Source of the DNA: Cladophialophora immunda
Taxonomy: Eukaryota > Ascomycota > Eurotiomycetes > Chaetothyriales > Herpotrichiellaceae
Reading direction: 5' to 3'
Assembly (NCBI RefSeq): GCF_000835495.1
Contig: NW_015622541.1
Location: 1 to 64,000, forward strand
Length of the DNA stretch: 64,000 nt
Shown here: positions 52,438 to 63,714 of the stretch, one piece after another
Layout of the letters: each line of letters starts with the position of its first letter
How positions within the stretch are numbered: the first letter of the stretch is position 1
Notes under the pieces: generated by a model
Databases searched by the model: none
Told to the model about the DNA's origin: nothing
Seen by the model: only the letters and a program-made list of their open reading frames with translations
Position numbers and translations under genes: made by a program

Positions 52438-54944
52438 TCAAGTAACGTCCGGGAGCCAGAGTAGATCATCCCAGATCCAGGCCTGAGAAGTGCCATCAAA
52501 AGTATTGGGCACCCTGCTGTTTGACATTGCAGGAGGACCCGAGAGAGGTTGCAGGTATGGGTATGTCCCACTTATTGACGACAGACCGGCTTGTTCTTGA
52601 TGTCGACTGCCATTTCCGAGGCGGGTGTTGAGCCCGCTACGACCATCACGAAACACTGCAACTCGTTAGAAAGAGGAAGAAGACAACCCTGGGCATCAAA
52701 CCATCTTGTAGAGAAACAAGAGCGTCACTGAAGTTGCCAGAAGCGATATCTCGGGGCAGCTCGACGTTGTTATGAGAAAATAGCTCGAATATGTCGGTGA
52801 CACTCCCGTCAGAAAGCTTTGCGTCCTGTGCCGGCACATTGTTTTCATCGACCGTAGATTGCTTGCCACAAGACTCCGTAGCAGGAGAGAGTTGATCAAC
52901 GGGAGGCCGTTCATCTGTGAACCTGTCTTGTACACAATCTTGACCAGACGACTCTGCCTCCGTCAATAAAGCTTTCATCTCCTCCGCGAGGACCAACCGA
53001 ACAAGCTCTTCAAGAATCGCACCGCACTGGTCAGACACCGTCGTGCGGAATCGGTGAAGTCGAGGCAGCTTGATAATTCTGCTGACACCACGTTTCGCTT
53101 GGTGAGCCTGATCCGAGAGAGGATCTGATAACGCGAAGATGCCCAGGACAACACCAGCGGTGAACGACTGTATCCCAGCGTAAGCTGCTCCATGGGTATT
53201 CTGGGAAGCAGCGAGGATCTCAGCGTGTTCGCCAATCTTGGACGTTCTCATGGAAGAAACCCAGCATTGGTACTTGCTTGTCTTGATCATCGTCGTGTCA
53301 ACTGTATCGTCGCCAGCGTGAACCATCATTTGGTCTGGGATGTTTCCTCCTTGTGGTCCTGCATGAGGCCATCGAGGCACGCGGTTTATTGTCAACAGAG
53401 GCCTATGGAGCACCAACTGAATATTGTCATAAGAGAGTTGGAGGGCGAGGGCTTGGAGCTGGAAGGTTCTGACGATCCTGGTACTCGTCTTGTCTGCGCT
53501 GTTGTGCTTCAAATACTTCAGTCGCAACTCCTGCGGTATACATTTCTCCCACTGGAGCAGGCGATGATTGATTGCTTTGATTTCCCTGACAACTTCAGCA
53601 AGTGTTGCGCCACTCCGCAGGTAGATGTTTCGAGTGATTGTCGAAGCAATTCGATAAAGTCGAAACTTGTATCTCTGGTAGGATGCAACGGTGACTGGTC
53701 CGAATGTCTCGTCCTCATAGCTTTCCACTGATTCGAATCCCGGGCAAGTCGTTGAGGTGTCATCGATGTTTCCCGGGAAAGAGACGTCCCAGTCGCTGTC
53801 ATGGACGTTGCAGGGAGTCCCAAAAGAGATAGCACTAAACCTATACCACGAAAAATGAGTGACAAGCTGCTCGAAGGCATTGGTTGACTCACACTTCCGC
53901 TGTATAGAGTGCCCAACACAACCGTCGCCACACCTCTCGTAGAATAGGATCATCCATTTTCCAGTGTGATTCCTGCTGCAGTCCCAAGGCTTGAGCGACT
54001 TTGAGAGCACTCCCCATCAAAGCAAAGCTGCGATTCGGTCTGCTATGGTAGGCATAGTATGAAGAAAGGAGGAGGGAGATTTGAACGGCCTCAATGTTAG
54101 CTTGATCGAAGACATCAAGCAGTCGCTCTTCGACTTTGTGGATGAGCCCGTTTCCGAGGCCATCCATGTCAAACCCTGGGCATATTTCTTCAGCTTCGGA
54201 CTTAGTGGAGTACTTTGCCCCGATGCCAATGACCAACACGACGAGGATCAAAAAGGAGATTCGATCCGCGCGAACAAAGCCCGTTGTGGTGAGCCCCTGT
54301 AGCTCAGCTCTCAAAGACGGTTCGTGGAACAATAACATAAACCAATGCACAGAATCTGAATAGCTTTCCAAGGCGTAGTCAATTACATGGGAGGGGGGCA
54401 GTTCCATCTCAAGCAGATCACATATGGGAAGATAGTGCCCACTGGCTTCAGAAGACCTTGCATCGGGGCTGCTACCAGGAATCGCATCAGTCGAATGGAA
54501 TAGCCTCGCTGCTGAATTGTGTTCTCTAAAGAGCTGATCCACGACTTCGTAGGTGGAGGTTCTTTCTTGATACACCTCGGAGGATCGCCTCCTAGAATCT
54601 GGCGGGCTCCGTGTGGATGATGGAGGGGGGTTTCTGTGCGAGAATGTAGACGCAGGACTCGGTCGACGGCCAAGAGAGAGCGTGGTTCGTGGAGAGAGAG
54701 CACGTTGCTGGCCTGCATCAGACGGGCCAACGTTGGATGTGTCATTGTTCCCAGGAAATTCTGCGGTGGGCTTCACCAGTCCCTTGTTTTCAGGACGCTC
54801 TCTGCATTCGACCCCAACACGCAGGCATAAGGCACACGGCCTGGTGTCGTCACATCGCAACTTCTGCTTCCGGCATCTGAGGCATGCGTGTCGGGCTCGC
54901 GGTAGGGGACGTTTCTTCGACAAGGACACCGACGCAGGAGTCAT
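52438..54944 (-). CDS. Zn2Cys6 transcription factor with fungal_trans domain
   Basis: Three exons, 53893-54944, 52702-53840 and 52438-52655, encode 802 residues. The zinc cluster is at residues 20-47: ACLRCRKQKLRCDDTRPCAL then CLRVGVEC, with canonical C-x2-C-x6-C-x5-C-x2-C-x6-C spacing. The fungal_trans domain follows at about 190-500 (HWFMLLFHEPSLR, REVWRRLCWALYTAEV, FSAISFGTPCNVHDSDWDV, QLVLHRPLLTINRV). Intron 1 (52 nt) is well supported. Intron 2 (46 nt) uses a weak GTTTGA donor, but it has a TCTAAC branch site and restores a terminal exon ending in the acidic/aromatic WIWDDLLWLPDVT; unspliced, the protein would end at 52646. The target genes are unknown. Its start faces away from the next regulator's. 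Confidence 0.85.
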
Positions 54945-56071
54945 CGGGGAGGCCGCACACTAACTGGGGTTTCGGAGAGGGAGGGTTGGTTCATAACCAC
55001 TATGGTACTCCAAGCGTGCTTGACAGAAAGGATAATACATCGTGGCATGTGTCTGGGGCAGTTTTGCAGCCTGCAGATCCTGGGCAGCATGTAAAGGTGG
55101 GCTGAGGTCCCTCGACGCGTTAGTGACGGAACCTCGGTCTGTACGGAGCAGTTGGCCTATCCCAGCAAACAGTAATACCCACCGATAAAATCATTACAAC
55201 TGGGTATGCATGGCCCCCTCAACGAAAGCCCCATTACTTCATATCTGCTGGACACGCAGGCATGTTAAGCTCATCCAGATAGGGAGCATTGTTCGGTCTT
55301 CTCTGTCTTTCCTGACTGACTGAATTCCCTTCGCGTTCAGGTATTCCCCAAGGATACGCTGTTTCCCCGGAAGTTAGCGTGAAGACGTACAGCCTCTGGG
55401 GCCCCAGGGGGCAGGGATATTCTCAGCAAGACTTGGAGAGACAGGCATACCAATGGCAATGCTGGAAGCGAACATATCCCTCGATGACTGGCTTTCCTTC
55501 CCTGCCTCGGAAATACCATTTGGAGTGCTGCGAATGTACTCGGATGCAAGAACGGATCGGCAATCAATGAGCTGGGATGAGCTACAAGTTGAGAGGCAGA
55601 TCAAGTCCTGAGGAAACCCTCTAGTACCGAATCCACCGAACTATTGGAATCTTGGGAAAGTCTCTACGAAATGCTTGCACTCCGCTGGTTGGCGCCAACA
55701 TTGCAACTTGAAATGCCACAGGCACATTACCGTCTATGTGCTCGAGGAGCCAATGGGATTTTGGGCAGACAGGCGTCTTTGTCAAAGTCGGAACCTTCCC
55801 CCGTGACCGGAACCTCTTCCACCGGATCCTGCTGGCATACACTTTGTTTGCGAATACGTAGGCTGACTCGCACGATGGATAATCTCCCATAAATGAGCAG
55901 GACGGAAGCTCCGTAAGTATTCCCAGCAGGTGAGCCATGTTCCCTTTCCACCTAGAACTCTGATCTTTGCTTTCTATCCGGGGCTCGAGTTCGCGGTGCC
56001 GCCTAGAGCTCTCCTTGAGGATTCCCGGTGGTTGAACTTGCACTAACCTCTGCCACCGGCGGTCTTCCGGT
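54945..56071. other. Region between two divergent regulators, with a coding remnant
   Basis: 1,127 bases between starts. It contains the protein-like plus-strand remnant at 55392-55760; the remaining sequence is presumably promoter for both regulators. Confidence 0.5.
55392..55760 (+). pseudogene. Coding remnant of unknown family
   Basis: Two frames read like protein and would join with a one-base shift near 55,593. The first includes GIFSARLGETGIPMAMLEAN, SLDDWLSFPASEIPFGVLRM and RTDRQSMSWDELQVERQ; the second includes STESTELLESWESLYEML and LRWLAPTLQLEMPQ. I recognise no domain. It may be a frameshifted gene fragment or exons of a gene I cannot assemble. Confidence 0.35.
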
Positions 56072-58303
56072 ATGGCACTCCACGACTCCGAACGTGTCGT
56101 GAGAGTAGGGGGTCTCAGTAAGAGAGCTCCCCGGGCCTGTGAATCATGCCGCTCAAGGAAGGTCCGGTGTGATGTTACAAGGACTAAAATTCCATGTACA
56201 AACTGCAGGCTTGACAGCAAGGATTGTTCAGTACCCGCAAGCAAGAGACGACACGTTGGAGATCGTATAATAGGCCCATCCTTCTTCGAAGGCAAGCAAC
56301 ACGGTCCTCGAAGCCCAATATGTGACGCAATCATTGATTTTGGAGATGTAAACGGCGCATCCGCCGAGGGGATCGACGTTGCTGTTGCCAACAACATTGC
56401 TGGAGATGGCTCATTCGATATCTTCGGCCTCTCGGCGCAAGCTGTCTTCAGTGTACCTGCGGCTACTGACATTCCCAATTCTCTCGACAAAGCTGTTATG
56501 ATAGATGACGAGCCAGAATTCCAGGCAGATTTTCTGGCGCCTTATCCATCACCGACGCATACCATTCTGGCAGACCACTACCATCCATCATCACTGCCCA
56601 AGTATATCACGCCTTTGAAGAAGACCCTGTCGACCGAGGATCTCCACCACCTCCAAATAAAGGGTGCTTTCGACATTCCAGACTTAGCCACGCGTGATCT
56701 GCTTCTGACAAATTATGCAAAATGGATACACCCTTTCGCACCAATGCTAGACCTCGAGGAGATCCTCTCGGCAGTGTCCAGCAGCGGCAACACCGGCACA
56801 ACAAGCCTTCTTCTTTTCCAGGCAGTCATGTTTGCTGCAACAGCATACGTGAATATCGACGGCCACGATGGAAGACACAAGAAGACCAGAGGCATGTTCT
56901 ACGAGCGTGCACGACTGCTCCACGATTTTGACGTCGAAGCGGATAGACTGATAATTTGCCAGGCGGCTATCCTACTAAGCTTCTGGGACGGGGATAGCGA
57001 AGGCGTTCGGGACAGCTATTACTGGGTCGGAATCGCGACACTGCACGCAACCACTATTGGGCTCAACTTTGATCCCGCCAGCAGCAGCCTCTCAGATCAG
57101 AAACATCGGCGTTCATTCAAGATGACATGGTGGACCCTTGTCATGAGAGACAGGTTGCTTGCTGTTGCCTTGCGGAGGCCGGTGCAAAACAAGGCCTTTC
57201 GATTTGATGTCCCCATGCTACATCTTGACGACTTCAGATTGGAGTCTCTCTTGGAGGCCTTGCAGAACAGCTTAGAGATACACGACGTAGGGTTGGCCGA
57301 GCTTGAAACACTCGCCAGTTCCTGCATGGCTCTGGCTCAGCTTTCCGAATACATCGACAAGGTCTTGACCGTGCAATATACTGTCCAAAGAACTCCCTCC
57401 GCTGCAGGACAGAGCGCCATCACTGTATCTCTGGTTCCAAGGATCAATGCTTCAAGGTGTCTCGACATCATGATGTGCGGACAAGAGCTGCAAAACTGGT
57501 ATGGGTACTTACCCACCGAAGTGCAGCAACTTGAGCTTGAAAGTCATGACATCGAACGTCGAAATGAGAACCCGATCGTGAGGGTACACAAGGCTCTCTT
57601 GGCGGGCTATTATTCGATGACCTTGATGACTTTATACCGGCCTCTACTCAATCTGTCATCTTCTAATGCGAAAGAGACTAAGCTGCGAATCTTATCGATG
57701 AAGATGGTTTCGCAGGCAGCAAAAAGCATTACCAGCATATTCACCAACCTGTATGCCGACCACCTGATCTCGTGGTTGCCTGATACTGCCATCGCAGTCT
57801 TGGAGCCGGCGGTGGCCACACACCTGCTCTACAGCATGTCTGAGCTTGATGTGGTGCGACAGACTAGCTTTCAGAAGTTTTACCTCTGTTGGCGGATTTT
57901 GCAGCAGTTGGGAGAGGTTTACTATCTAGCAGAAACAACCATGTCCATGCTGAACGCCGCCGCGCAGAGGTTGAAGTCACTCCCAGACCTGAAGGTGGTC
58001 AAATCCGCCGCTTGTTCACAGCTGATTGATGCAATCTGTCCGCCTAGCGACGACAATGCCACAAGCCATGTCGCCGTCCCGTTTGTCGGAGTGGTTGGAG
58101 AACAGAAAAGGGATCGGTCAGATGTGGCTATGGGCTGGGACGAGCCAGAGAAGATCAGGGAGGAACCCAGACAACAAACCCAGGTGTTGGACACCTATGA
58201 CCATAACTTTGACCTGGAAGCGAACTGTGCCTTGGACCCGAATGCCTTCGATCAACTCGTTTGTTGGGACGTTGTTGAAGAGGAGCTTCGGGCTAATGAT
58301 TGA
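56072..58303 (+). CDS. Zn2Cys6 transcription factor, cutinase-regulator (CTF1)-like
   Basis: Uninterrupted single exon of 743 residues. The zinc cluster lies at about residues 22-52: RACESCRSRKVRCD, an eight-residue loop, then PCTNCRLDSKDCSVP. The longer loop between the third and fourth cysteines is typical of the cutinase transcription factor 1 and related group. The fungal_trans domain spans about 190-600, with HPFAPMLDLEEIL, YYWVGIATLHATTIGLNFDP, RRSFKMTWWTLVMRDRLLAVALRRP and a C-terminal acidic tail. It lies upstream of, and in the same direction as, the sugar transporter (494 bases) and the alcohol dehydrogenase, and so may activate them. Members respond to fatty acids or other carbon sources; the inducer here is unknown. 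Confidence 0.9.
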   Translation: MALHDSERVVRVGGLSKRAPRACESCRSRKVRCDVTRTKIPCTNCRLDSKDCSVPASKRRHVGDRIIGPSFFEGKQHGPRSPICDAIIDFGDVNGASAEGIDVAVANNIAGDGSFDIFGLSAQAVFSVPAATDIPNSLDKAVMIDDEPEFQADFLAPYPSPTHTILADHYHPSSLPKYITPLKKTLSTEDLHHLQIKGAFDIPDLATRDLLLTNYAKWIHPFAPMLDLEEILSAVSSSGNTGTTSLLLFQAVMFAATAYVNIDGHDGRHKKTRGMFYERARLLHDFDVEADRLIICQAAILLSFWDGDSEGVRDSYYWVGIATLHATTIGLNFDPASSSLSDQKHRRSFKMTWWTLVMRDRLLAVALRRPVQNKAFRFDVPMLHLDDFRLESLLEALQNSLEIHDVGLAELETLASSCMALAQLSEYIDKVLTVQYTVQRTPSAAGQSAITVSLVPRINASRCLDIMMCGQELQNWYGYLPTEVQQLELESHDIERRNENPIVRVHKALLAGYYSMTLMTLYRPLLNLSSSNAKETKLRILSMKMVSQAAKSITSIFTNLYADHLISWLPDTAIAVLEPAVATHLLYSMSELDVVRQTSFQKFYLCWRILQQLGEVYYLAETTMSMLNAAAQRLKSLPDLKVVKSAACSQLIDAICPPSDDNATSHVAVPFVGVVGEQKRDRSDVAMGWDEPEKIREEPRQQTQVLDTYDHNFDLEANCALDPNAFDQLVCWDVVEEELRAND

Positions 58304-58797
58304 GTACGAATACAGTGGCATTGGCTGGAGTCAATCTTGCGTCCAATATCCGATCAGCTTGTTGAGTGTGCATCTAAGATTCGGTTAGTCGAAAGACTTC
58401 ATATAAAGGGACCTGGCTCGGTAGTGTATGAATAGATGTATTGTGCAAGGAAATATTTGGGACGTATTATTTTGCACTATCTGCTTTGTCGAGGTACCTC
58501 GAGCGATCACGCATCTATTCAGGAGCCATATCAAACGTATTTTGCTCTCTGGTGGACACAGCCTGAGAAGATCAACCGATGATCACGACGTCATGTGGGG
58601 GAAGCACTGTAACGTCGGATCTTCCAGGGCCACGAGGACAACAATGATCGACAGCAATCTCAAATTATGGGGACAGCTTGCTCGTTGCTCCTCAGAATCC
58701 CAATATTCGCTTTACTTTCTGGTAGAGCTGTGTGACCGCCATCACAATTCGGCCCAAATATATATCCTGCTCAGACGACAAAATTTCCAGTCTATAC
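58304..58797. other. Intergenic region
   Basis: 494 bases: 3' flank of the regulator and promoter of the sugar transporter, with a TATATATCC-like motif at 58760-58768, about 35 bases before the ATG. A 155-codon frame at 58428-58895 overlaps the transporter's first exon and has no domain. Confidence 0.5.
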
Positions 58798-60892
58798 ATG
58801 GCCACACACAACAACCCGTCTTCGCATGGCCACAACATTCAAGGTCGCAACAAGCAACCAGCAACCATGGACGACCATGGGATGCCGACAGATGAGTCCA
58901 TGGTAGAACTACGAGACAATTATGTCAAGCCTGGTTTGTGCGACGACCCCTAAGAGATGCAATGCTGCTTACAACACTCACTTTTAGGTCTCCGGGGCAC
59001 TTTCCAGTCAAAGTATGTCGTCCTTTGTGCCTTCGTCGTCAGGTTAGGAGGATTTTTGTTCGGCTATGGTACGTCACACAAACGAATTACACGCTCGCGC
59101 AAAGGGTCCCAAGGCTGACTTGAAACCTGTAGATCAAGGAGTCGTTTCTGTCATCCTTGTCATGGATCAGTTCCTCGACCAGTTCCCTCGGGTGTCCGAG
59201 ACAGCCAGTGGAGCTGGCTTTTGGAAAGGATTCATGACGGCCATGATTGAACTTGGGGCACTCATTGGTGGACACTTCCCCAAAGTTGTCAAGACCATCT
59301 CAGACCTAACCATCTCCTCATAGGGGCATTCAACCAAGGCTGGGTGGCCGAGAAAATATCCCGAAAGTACTCGATATGTGTGGCTGTTTGCATTTTTGTG
59401 CTCGGTTCAATCCTGCAGACAGCCGCACAAGACTATGCAATGTTGATTGTTGGCCGGCTCATTGGCGGTATTGGTGTTGGAATGTAAGCATGATGCCTTT
59501 CTCGCCTTTTCTGGTCTCTTGAGCTGAGTTGTGCTGTTGCTAGGCTGAGTATGGTCGTCCCTATGTATATCGCTGAAGTGTCGCCACCAGAGATCAGAGG
59601 TAGGCTGCTCCGGAGTCTGCTGACAGCAATTTTATGCGGATGGCTGATCGTATGAAAGGCACTTTGCTTGTCCTCGAAGAATTCTCCATTGTTTTTGGTA
59701 TAATCTGTGCCTACTGGCTGACGTTTGGCACGCGATACATTGGCGGTGAATGGTCATTCCGACTTCCTTTCCTTCTGCAAATCATACCTGCTATACTTCT
59801 CGGCATCGCTGTCCTCTTCATTCCCTTTTCACCCAGATGGCTTGTGTCAAAGGGACATGACCAAGAAGCATTGGCCGCTCTGGTCAAACTCCGCCGGGTT
59901 CCAGCCGATGATCCGCGAATTCAAGCCGAATGGTTCGATATTCGAGCTGAAGTTGCATTTCACAAGGAGGTCGCCAAAGAGAAACACCCAGACCTCGGCA
60001 TCAATGGTCGACGGTCTCGTTGGGCTGCTATCAAACTGGAGATTGCAGCCTATGCTGATTGCTTCAAACAAGGCTACTGGCGACGCACTATGGTTGGCAT
60101 TGGCCTGATGTTCTGTGAGTTCCCCCCCCACACTCGGTTGGACTTTTATCTGTTTATAGGTAGTCCTGCATTCTTTCGTCACCGTCGTGGCTAAAGGATC
60201 TTGCAGTCCAGCAGTTTGTCGGGATCAATGCTCTGATCTATTACTCACCCAGCTTGTTCGAGAGCATGAATGTCAATTACAACATGCGACTAGTCCTCTC
60301 GGGTATCCTGAATGTCACCCAGCTTGTTGGAGTGTCGACCTCTCTTTATACCATGGATCGATTCGGTCGACGGCCGCTTTTGTTGTTGGGCAGTGTGATC
60401 ATGACCATTTCCCACGTCATCATTGCAGTCCTGGTCGGTCTATACTTTGACAGCTGGAATGATCATAAAGACAAGGGTTGGGTGGCGGTTGCGTTCCTCT
60501 TCCTATATATGCTGGCCTTTGGCATGACGTGGGGACCTGTCCCATGGGCCATGCCCTCCGAAATCTTTCCCAGCTTTCTGCGAGCGAAAGGCGTGGCGTG
60601 GAGTACCTGCAGCAACTGGCTTAACAACTTCATCATCGGTCTGATAACCCCACCTCTTATCCAGAATACTCGAGGATTCGGGGCGTATACATTCTTTGCA
60701 GTCTTCTGCGCTTTGAGCGGGATATGGACTTGGTTCTGCGTGCCAGAAACCAAAGGGCGGAGCCTCGAGGACATGGACCGGGTTTTCGGGGATCGCGCTG
60801 CAGCAGCAGACAAAGTTCGGAGGAAGACAATCCTCAAAGAGCTCAAGCGAAGTGATGATCAGATCAAGCAAGAGGAAGCAAAGACGGCGTGA
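58798..60892 (+). CDS. MFS sugar transporter, seven exons
   Basis: Exons 58798-58933, 58988-59068, 59133-59267, 59324-59483, 59544-59599, 59659-60114 and 60207-60892 join in frame to 569 residues; introns are 54-92 nt. The product shows every sugar-porter signature: GGFLFGYDQGVVSVI in helix 1, IVGRLIGGIGVGMLSMVVPMY with IAEVSPPEIRG, FIPFSPRWLVSKG with a central loop, FQQFVGINALIYYSPSLFES, DRFGRRPLLLLGS, PVPWAMPSEIFPSFLRAKG, and VPETKGRSLEDMDRVFG at the end. These are the R-x-G-R-R, P-E-S/T-x-G-R and Q-Q-x-x-G-x-N motifs of hexose, pentose or polyol uptake systems. Intron 1 (GTTTGT donor) and the 56-base fifth exon are the least certain pieces. It lies between the CTF1-like regulator and a zinc alcohol dehydrogenase, all plus strand, suggesting a sugar or polyol utilisation group. 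Confidence 0.9.
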
Positions 60893-62008
60893 TTGCAATC
60901 CAGGCGGATCGACTTGCCCCGACCCATTATCGATTGAAAAGCCTGCCGCTGAACTGGAAGAGTGGCTTTTCATCGAGAGAGTCTACTTTCCGTGCTCCTC
61001 ACAATTGCCGGTATCGATCGCGGCAAGTCAAGTAGCTTTTCTTTACTGGGTAATCGCCAAACAAAATAGCCGTCATGGTAGTGTCACCATTCTAACCAAT
61101 TATGTATACAAGGGCAGAATCCAGATACTCGAATGGCAAATTCTATGGGGATCTATGATCGACAAGTCATCCAGACTGCTTAGATTCATATCATGAAAGA
61201 AATTTCCAACCTGTCCCGCATCCTTTCGTCAGTAACTCCGACATGGACTCGCTCACGGACTTTGCGCGGTCTCAGGAAGGAATCGATGGATTTCTGGGGC
61301 TGACACTCACCATTATTGCTGATAAACATTTTTGACAGCGATTCGGAACGGTCGATATGACGACTTAGGCGAATTCCTTTGCCGAGATAACAATTTAGGC
61401 TCACCTTGACGCTGTCCTGGGAAACCCTGCATTCATGCTGGAGAACGATGAGAGAGGGCGTACTTGCTACATTCTTGTTACCACTATTTGCCGGATGCTG
61501 CTTGACCCAATGCTCACGCGTCGGGCCCACACTGAGCAAATGTACTTGCGTTGCTGACAGCAGAGCCAGAACTCTTCGGGATTTTTGCAGGAATTAGCAC
61601 GCTGCAATAGGACATCACAATAAGACAATTCCTCCTTCGGATCGGGGGAGAGAAAGAACAGCCAAGATCCGAGGGAAGCTGCTCGCCTGCCAAAGCCTTA
61701 CCAGCCCCACGGAGCCCCCAAATAAACCCCACAGAGTCAGCCTCACTAGCCTTGGGCTAGACGGGGTGACATCGGATCGAGGGTCGAGGCTGCATTCAAC
61801 TGCCGGGCAGAAGAGGCGTGTACTCCGTATAATATATGAAGTGCCGAGTACATGCCAACAGATAAGTAAAGTTGGCTGGCGTTTGGGGTCTCAGGACAGT
61901 TCTGCTTCAGGTACCTCTATTTCTGTCTCTGCAAGTTGAACAAGTCACGGCACGCTCAGGGAAGAGAAGGACATTACCAAAACAGGCGCAAGGCGACAGA
62001 AACGGAAA
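60893..62008. other. Intergenic region of 1.1 kb
   Basis: No supported gene; short frames on both strands lack domains. It contains the 3' flank of the transporter and the promoter of the alcohol dehydrogenase; a TATA-like ATAATATATGAAG lies at about 61,829-61,841, 170 bases before its ATG. Confidence 0.5.
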
Positions 62009-63223
62009 ATGACCATCCCATCAACTCATAAGGTCGCTATTTTGGTGGTAAGGACACTCAACAACCGCGTTCTGTTCAGAAGCACTCGCTCACGGGGGCC
62101 TAGAGGCACGATGGGACATACCACTTTGAGACTAAGACTGTGGCGGTTCCCGACATCAGTCCTACCGATTTGCTAGTCCGCTTATCAGTGTCAGGAGTGT
62201 GTGGGTCGGACTTTCATCTGGCAGCAGGCCATTTGGGTCCGACTTGCGACATTCTAGGACACGAAGGCGTCGGACGCGTCGTGAAACTTGGGTCTGCAGT
62301 GGATCCTTCCTTCATCAACGTCGGAGCGCGAGTTGGTCTTGGCTGGGTACGTGATGTGTGCGAAGTATGTTTCTGCTGTCAATCCCCAGGCGGCGAGGCA
62401 CGCTGTCTGGCAAAACTGTGCTCTGGCTTAAGAAAAGACGGCACTTTTGCAGAGTATGCTGTTGTTCCATCGCGGTACGTTATCCGGATTCCCGAGGACG
62501 TGCCTGATGATCTTGTCGCACCAATTCTGTGTGGTGGAGTGACGGCGTACAAAGCCATCAAGGTCAGCGAGGCAGTCCCAGGTCGATGGATGGTCATCTC
62601 TGGCGCTGGAGGTGGCGTGGGGGCTTTGGGGGTCCAGTTTGCAAAGGCCATGGGATACCGGGTTATCGCCATCGACGTCGGGGACGCGAAAAAGGAGTAC
62701 TGTCTGAAATTGGGCGCTGAAGTGTACTATGATGCCAAAGAACTCGACACGGCAACGGTCATGGCGCTCACCGGAGATGGCGCTGCCGCAGTGTTGGTCA
62801 TGGCCAACTCGGACAAAGCTTACCAGGCAGCACTGGATCTGGTGGCTCCATACGGGACGTTTGTCTGTGTGGGTATACCGCCAGGAGATCAACTGGTAAG
62901 CTTTCACCCTACACTGGGTATTTCGAAAGGCGTGCGGATCATCGGCTCTGCGGTGGGAACCAGGAAGGACATCTGGGAGGCGATTGAATTCGTGCAGCGT
63001 GGCGCAGTGAAGCCGGCAGTGGAAATGGCGACTCTGGACGATCTGTCTGATATTGCAAAGAAATTTGGAAAGGTGAGCAGCATCCCTCCTCCTCTTGTCC
63101 CTGTGTCAGTTTGGCGAGAATATCTCTGATCGATGGAAACAGGCCTCGGGCAAATATGTCATCCGGCTGAGCGACGAAGCCAGTGGCTCAGTGGATGCTG
63201 GTGCCTTGAAAAACCGTCACTAA
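62009..63223 (+). CDS. Zinc-dependent alcohol dehydrogenase, ADH1-like
   Basis: Exons 62009-62047, 62104-63072 and 63143-63223, with introns of 56 and 70 nt (both phase 0), encode 362 residues. The short first exon gives MTIPSTHKVAILV and joins to RHDGTYHFETKTVAVPDI. Catalytic zinc ligands are in GVCGSDFHLAAGH and ILGHEGVGRVVKLG. The structural zinc loop is CEVCFCCQSPGGEARC, and the cofactor loop is SGAGGGVGALGVQFAKAMGYR, with IAIDVGDAKK indicating NAD by its aspartate. The last exon ends SGKYVIRLSDEASGSVDAGA. It belongs to the yeast-type ADH group acting on primary alcohols, and its neighbours suggest a role in sugar or polyol metabolism. If unspliced, the last intron would end the protein early with VWREYL. 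Confidence 0.9.
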
Positions 63224-63714
63224 GTAAACGGTCAGAAGTAAGGGCACGTACCTTTTCCGCCCGCAGAGAACAAAGCAATAGATATAGATCGCATTCTGTC
63301 TGGATCATGGCGGCCTTCCAAGCTCGGACATTGCGGAGTGTCGACTGATTGGCCTTCGCTTGGCGAGCACTATCCCTCGAGCAGCCCTCCTGGGGAGCTT
63401 CCCCGCAAATCATGCTCCGTGCTCATGCATGATTTGGCCTGTGAACCCGCGTCGTGTTGCGTCAACCACTCATCCAACTCACCTCAGCATACAGTTTGCG
63501 AAGTGATAGCCAGGGCATGCAGCTCTGAAATGCCCTGCTTTTGGCATCAGGTGATGGGAGACCCCCAGCCGCACCTGGTGGCACCTCAACCCCTCTTTCG
63601 TCAACGTTGCTAGGGTCTTTGTGAAAGCTGACCTTGTTCCCTTCATTCTTGCATTTATTCGAGCTTCTGGACACCAGTTTCCTGTTCAACTGACCACCCT
63701 AGCCTTTGCTTGAA
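63224..63714. other. Intergenic region
   Basis: 491 bases. A 91-codon plus frame (63338-63613) and an opposing minus frame have no domain. The last 100 bases are CT-rich, like the leader of the next gene. Confidence 0.5.

Noticed and set aside
55621..56490. 289-codon minus-strand frame overlapping the start of the CTF1-like regulator
   Set aside because: It covers the opposite strand of the zinc-cluster exon, has no domain, and conflicts with a far better supported gene.
63338..63613. 91-codon plus-strand frame before the final partial gene
   Set aside because: No domain, no intron signals, and an opposing frame of similar length; probably intergenic.
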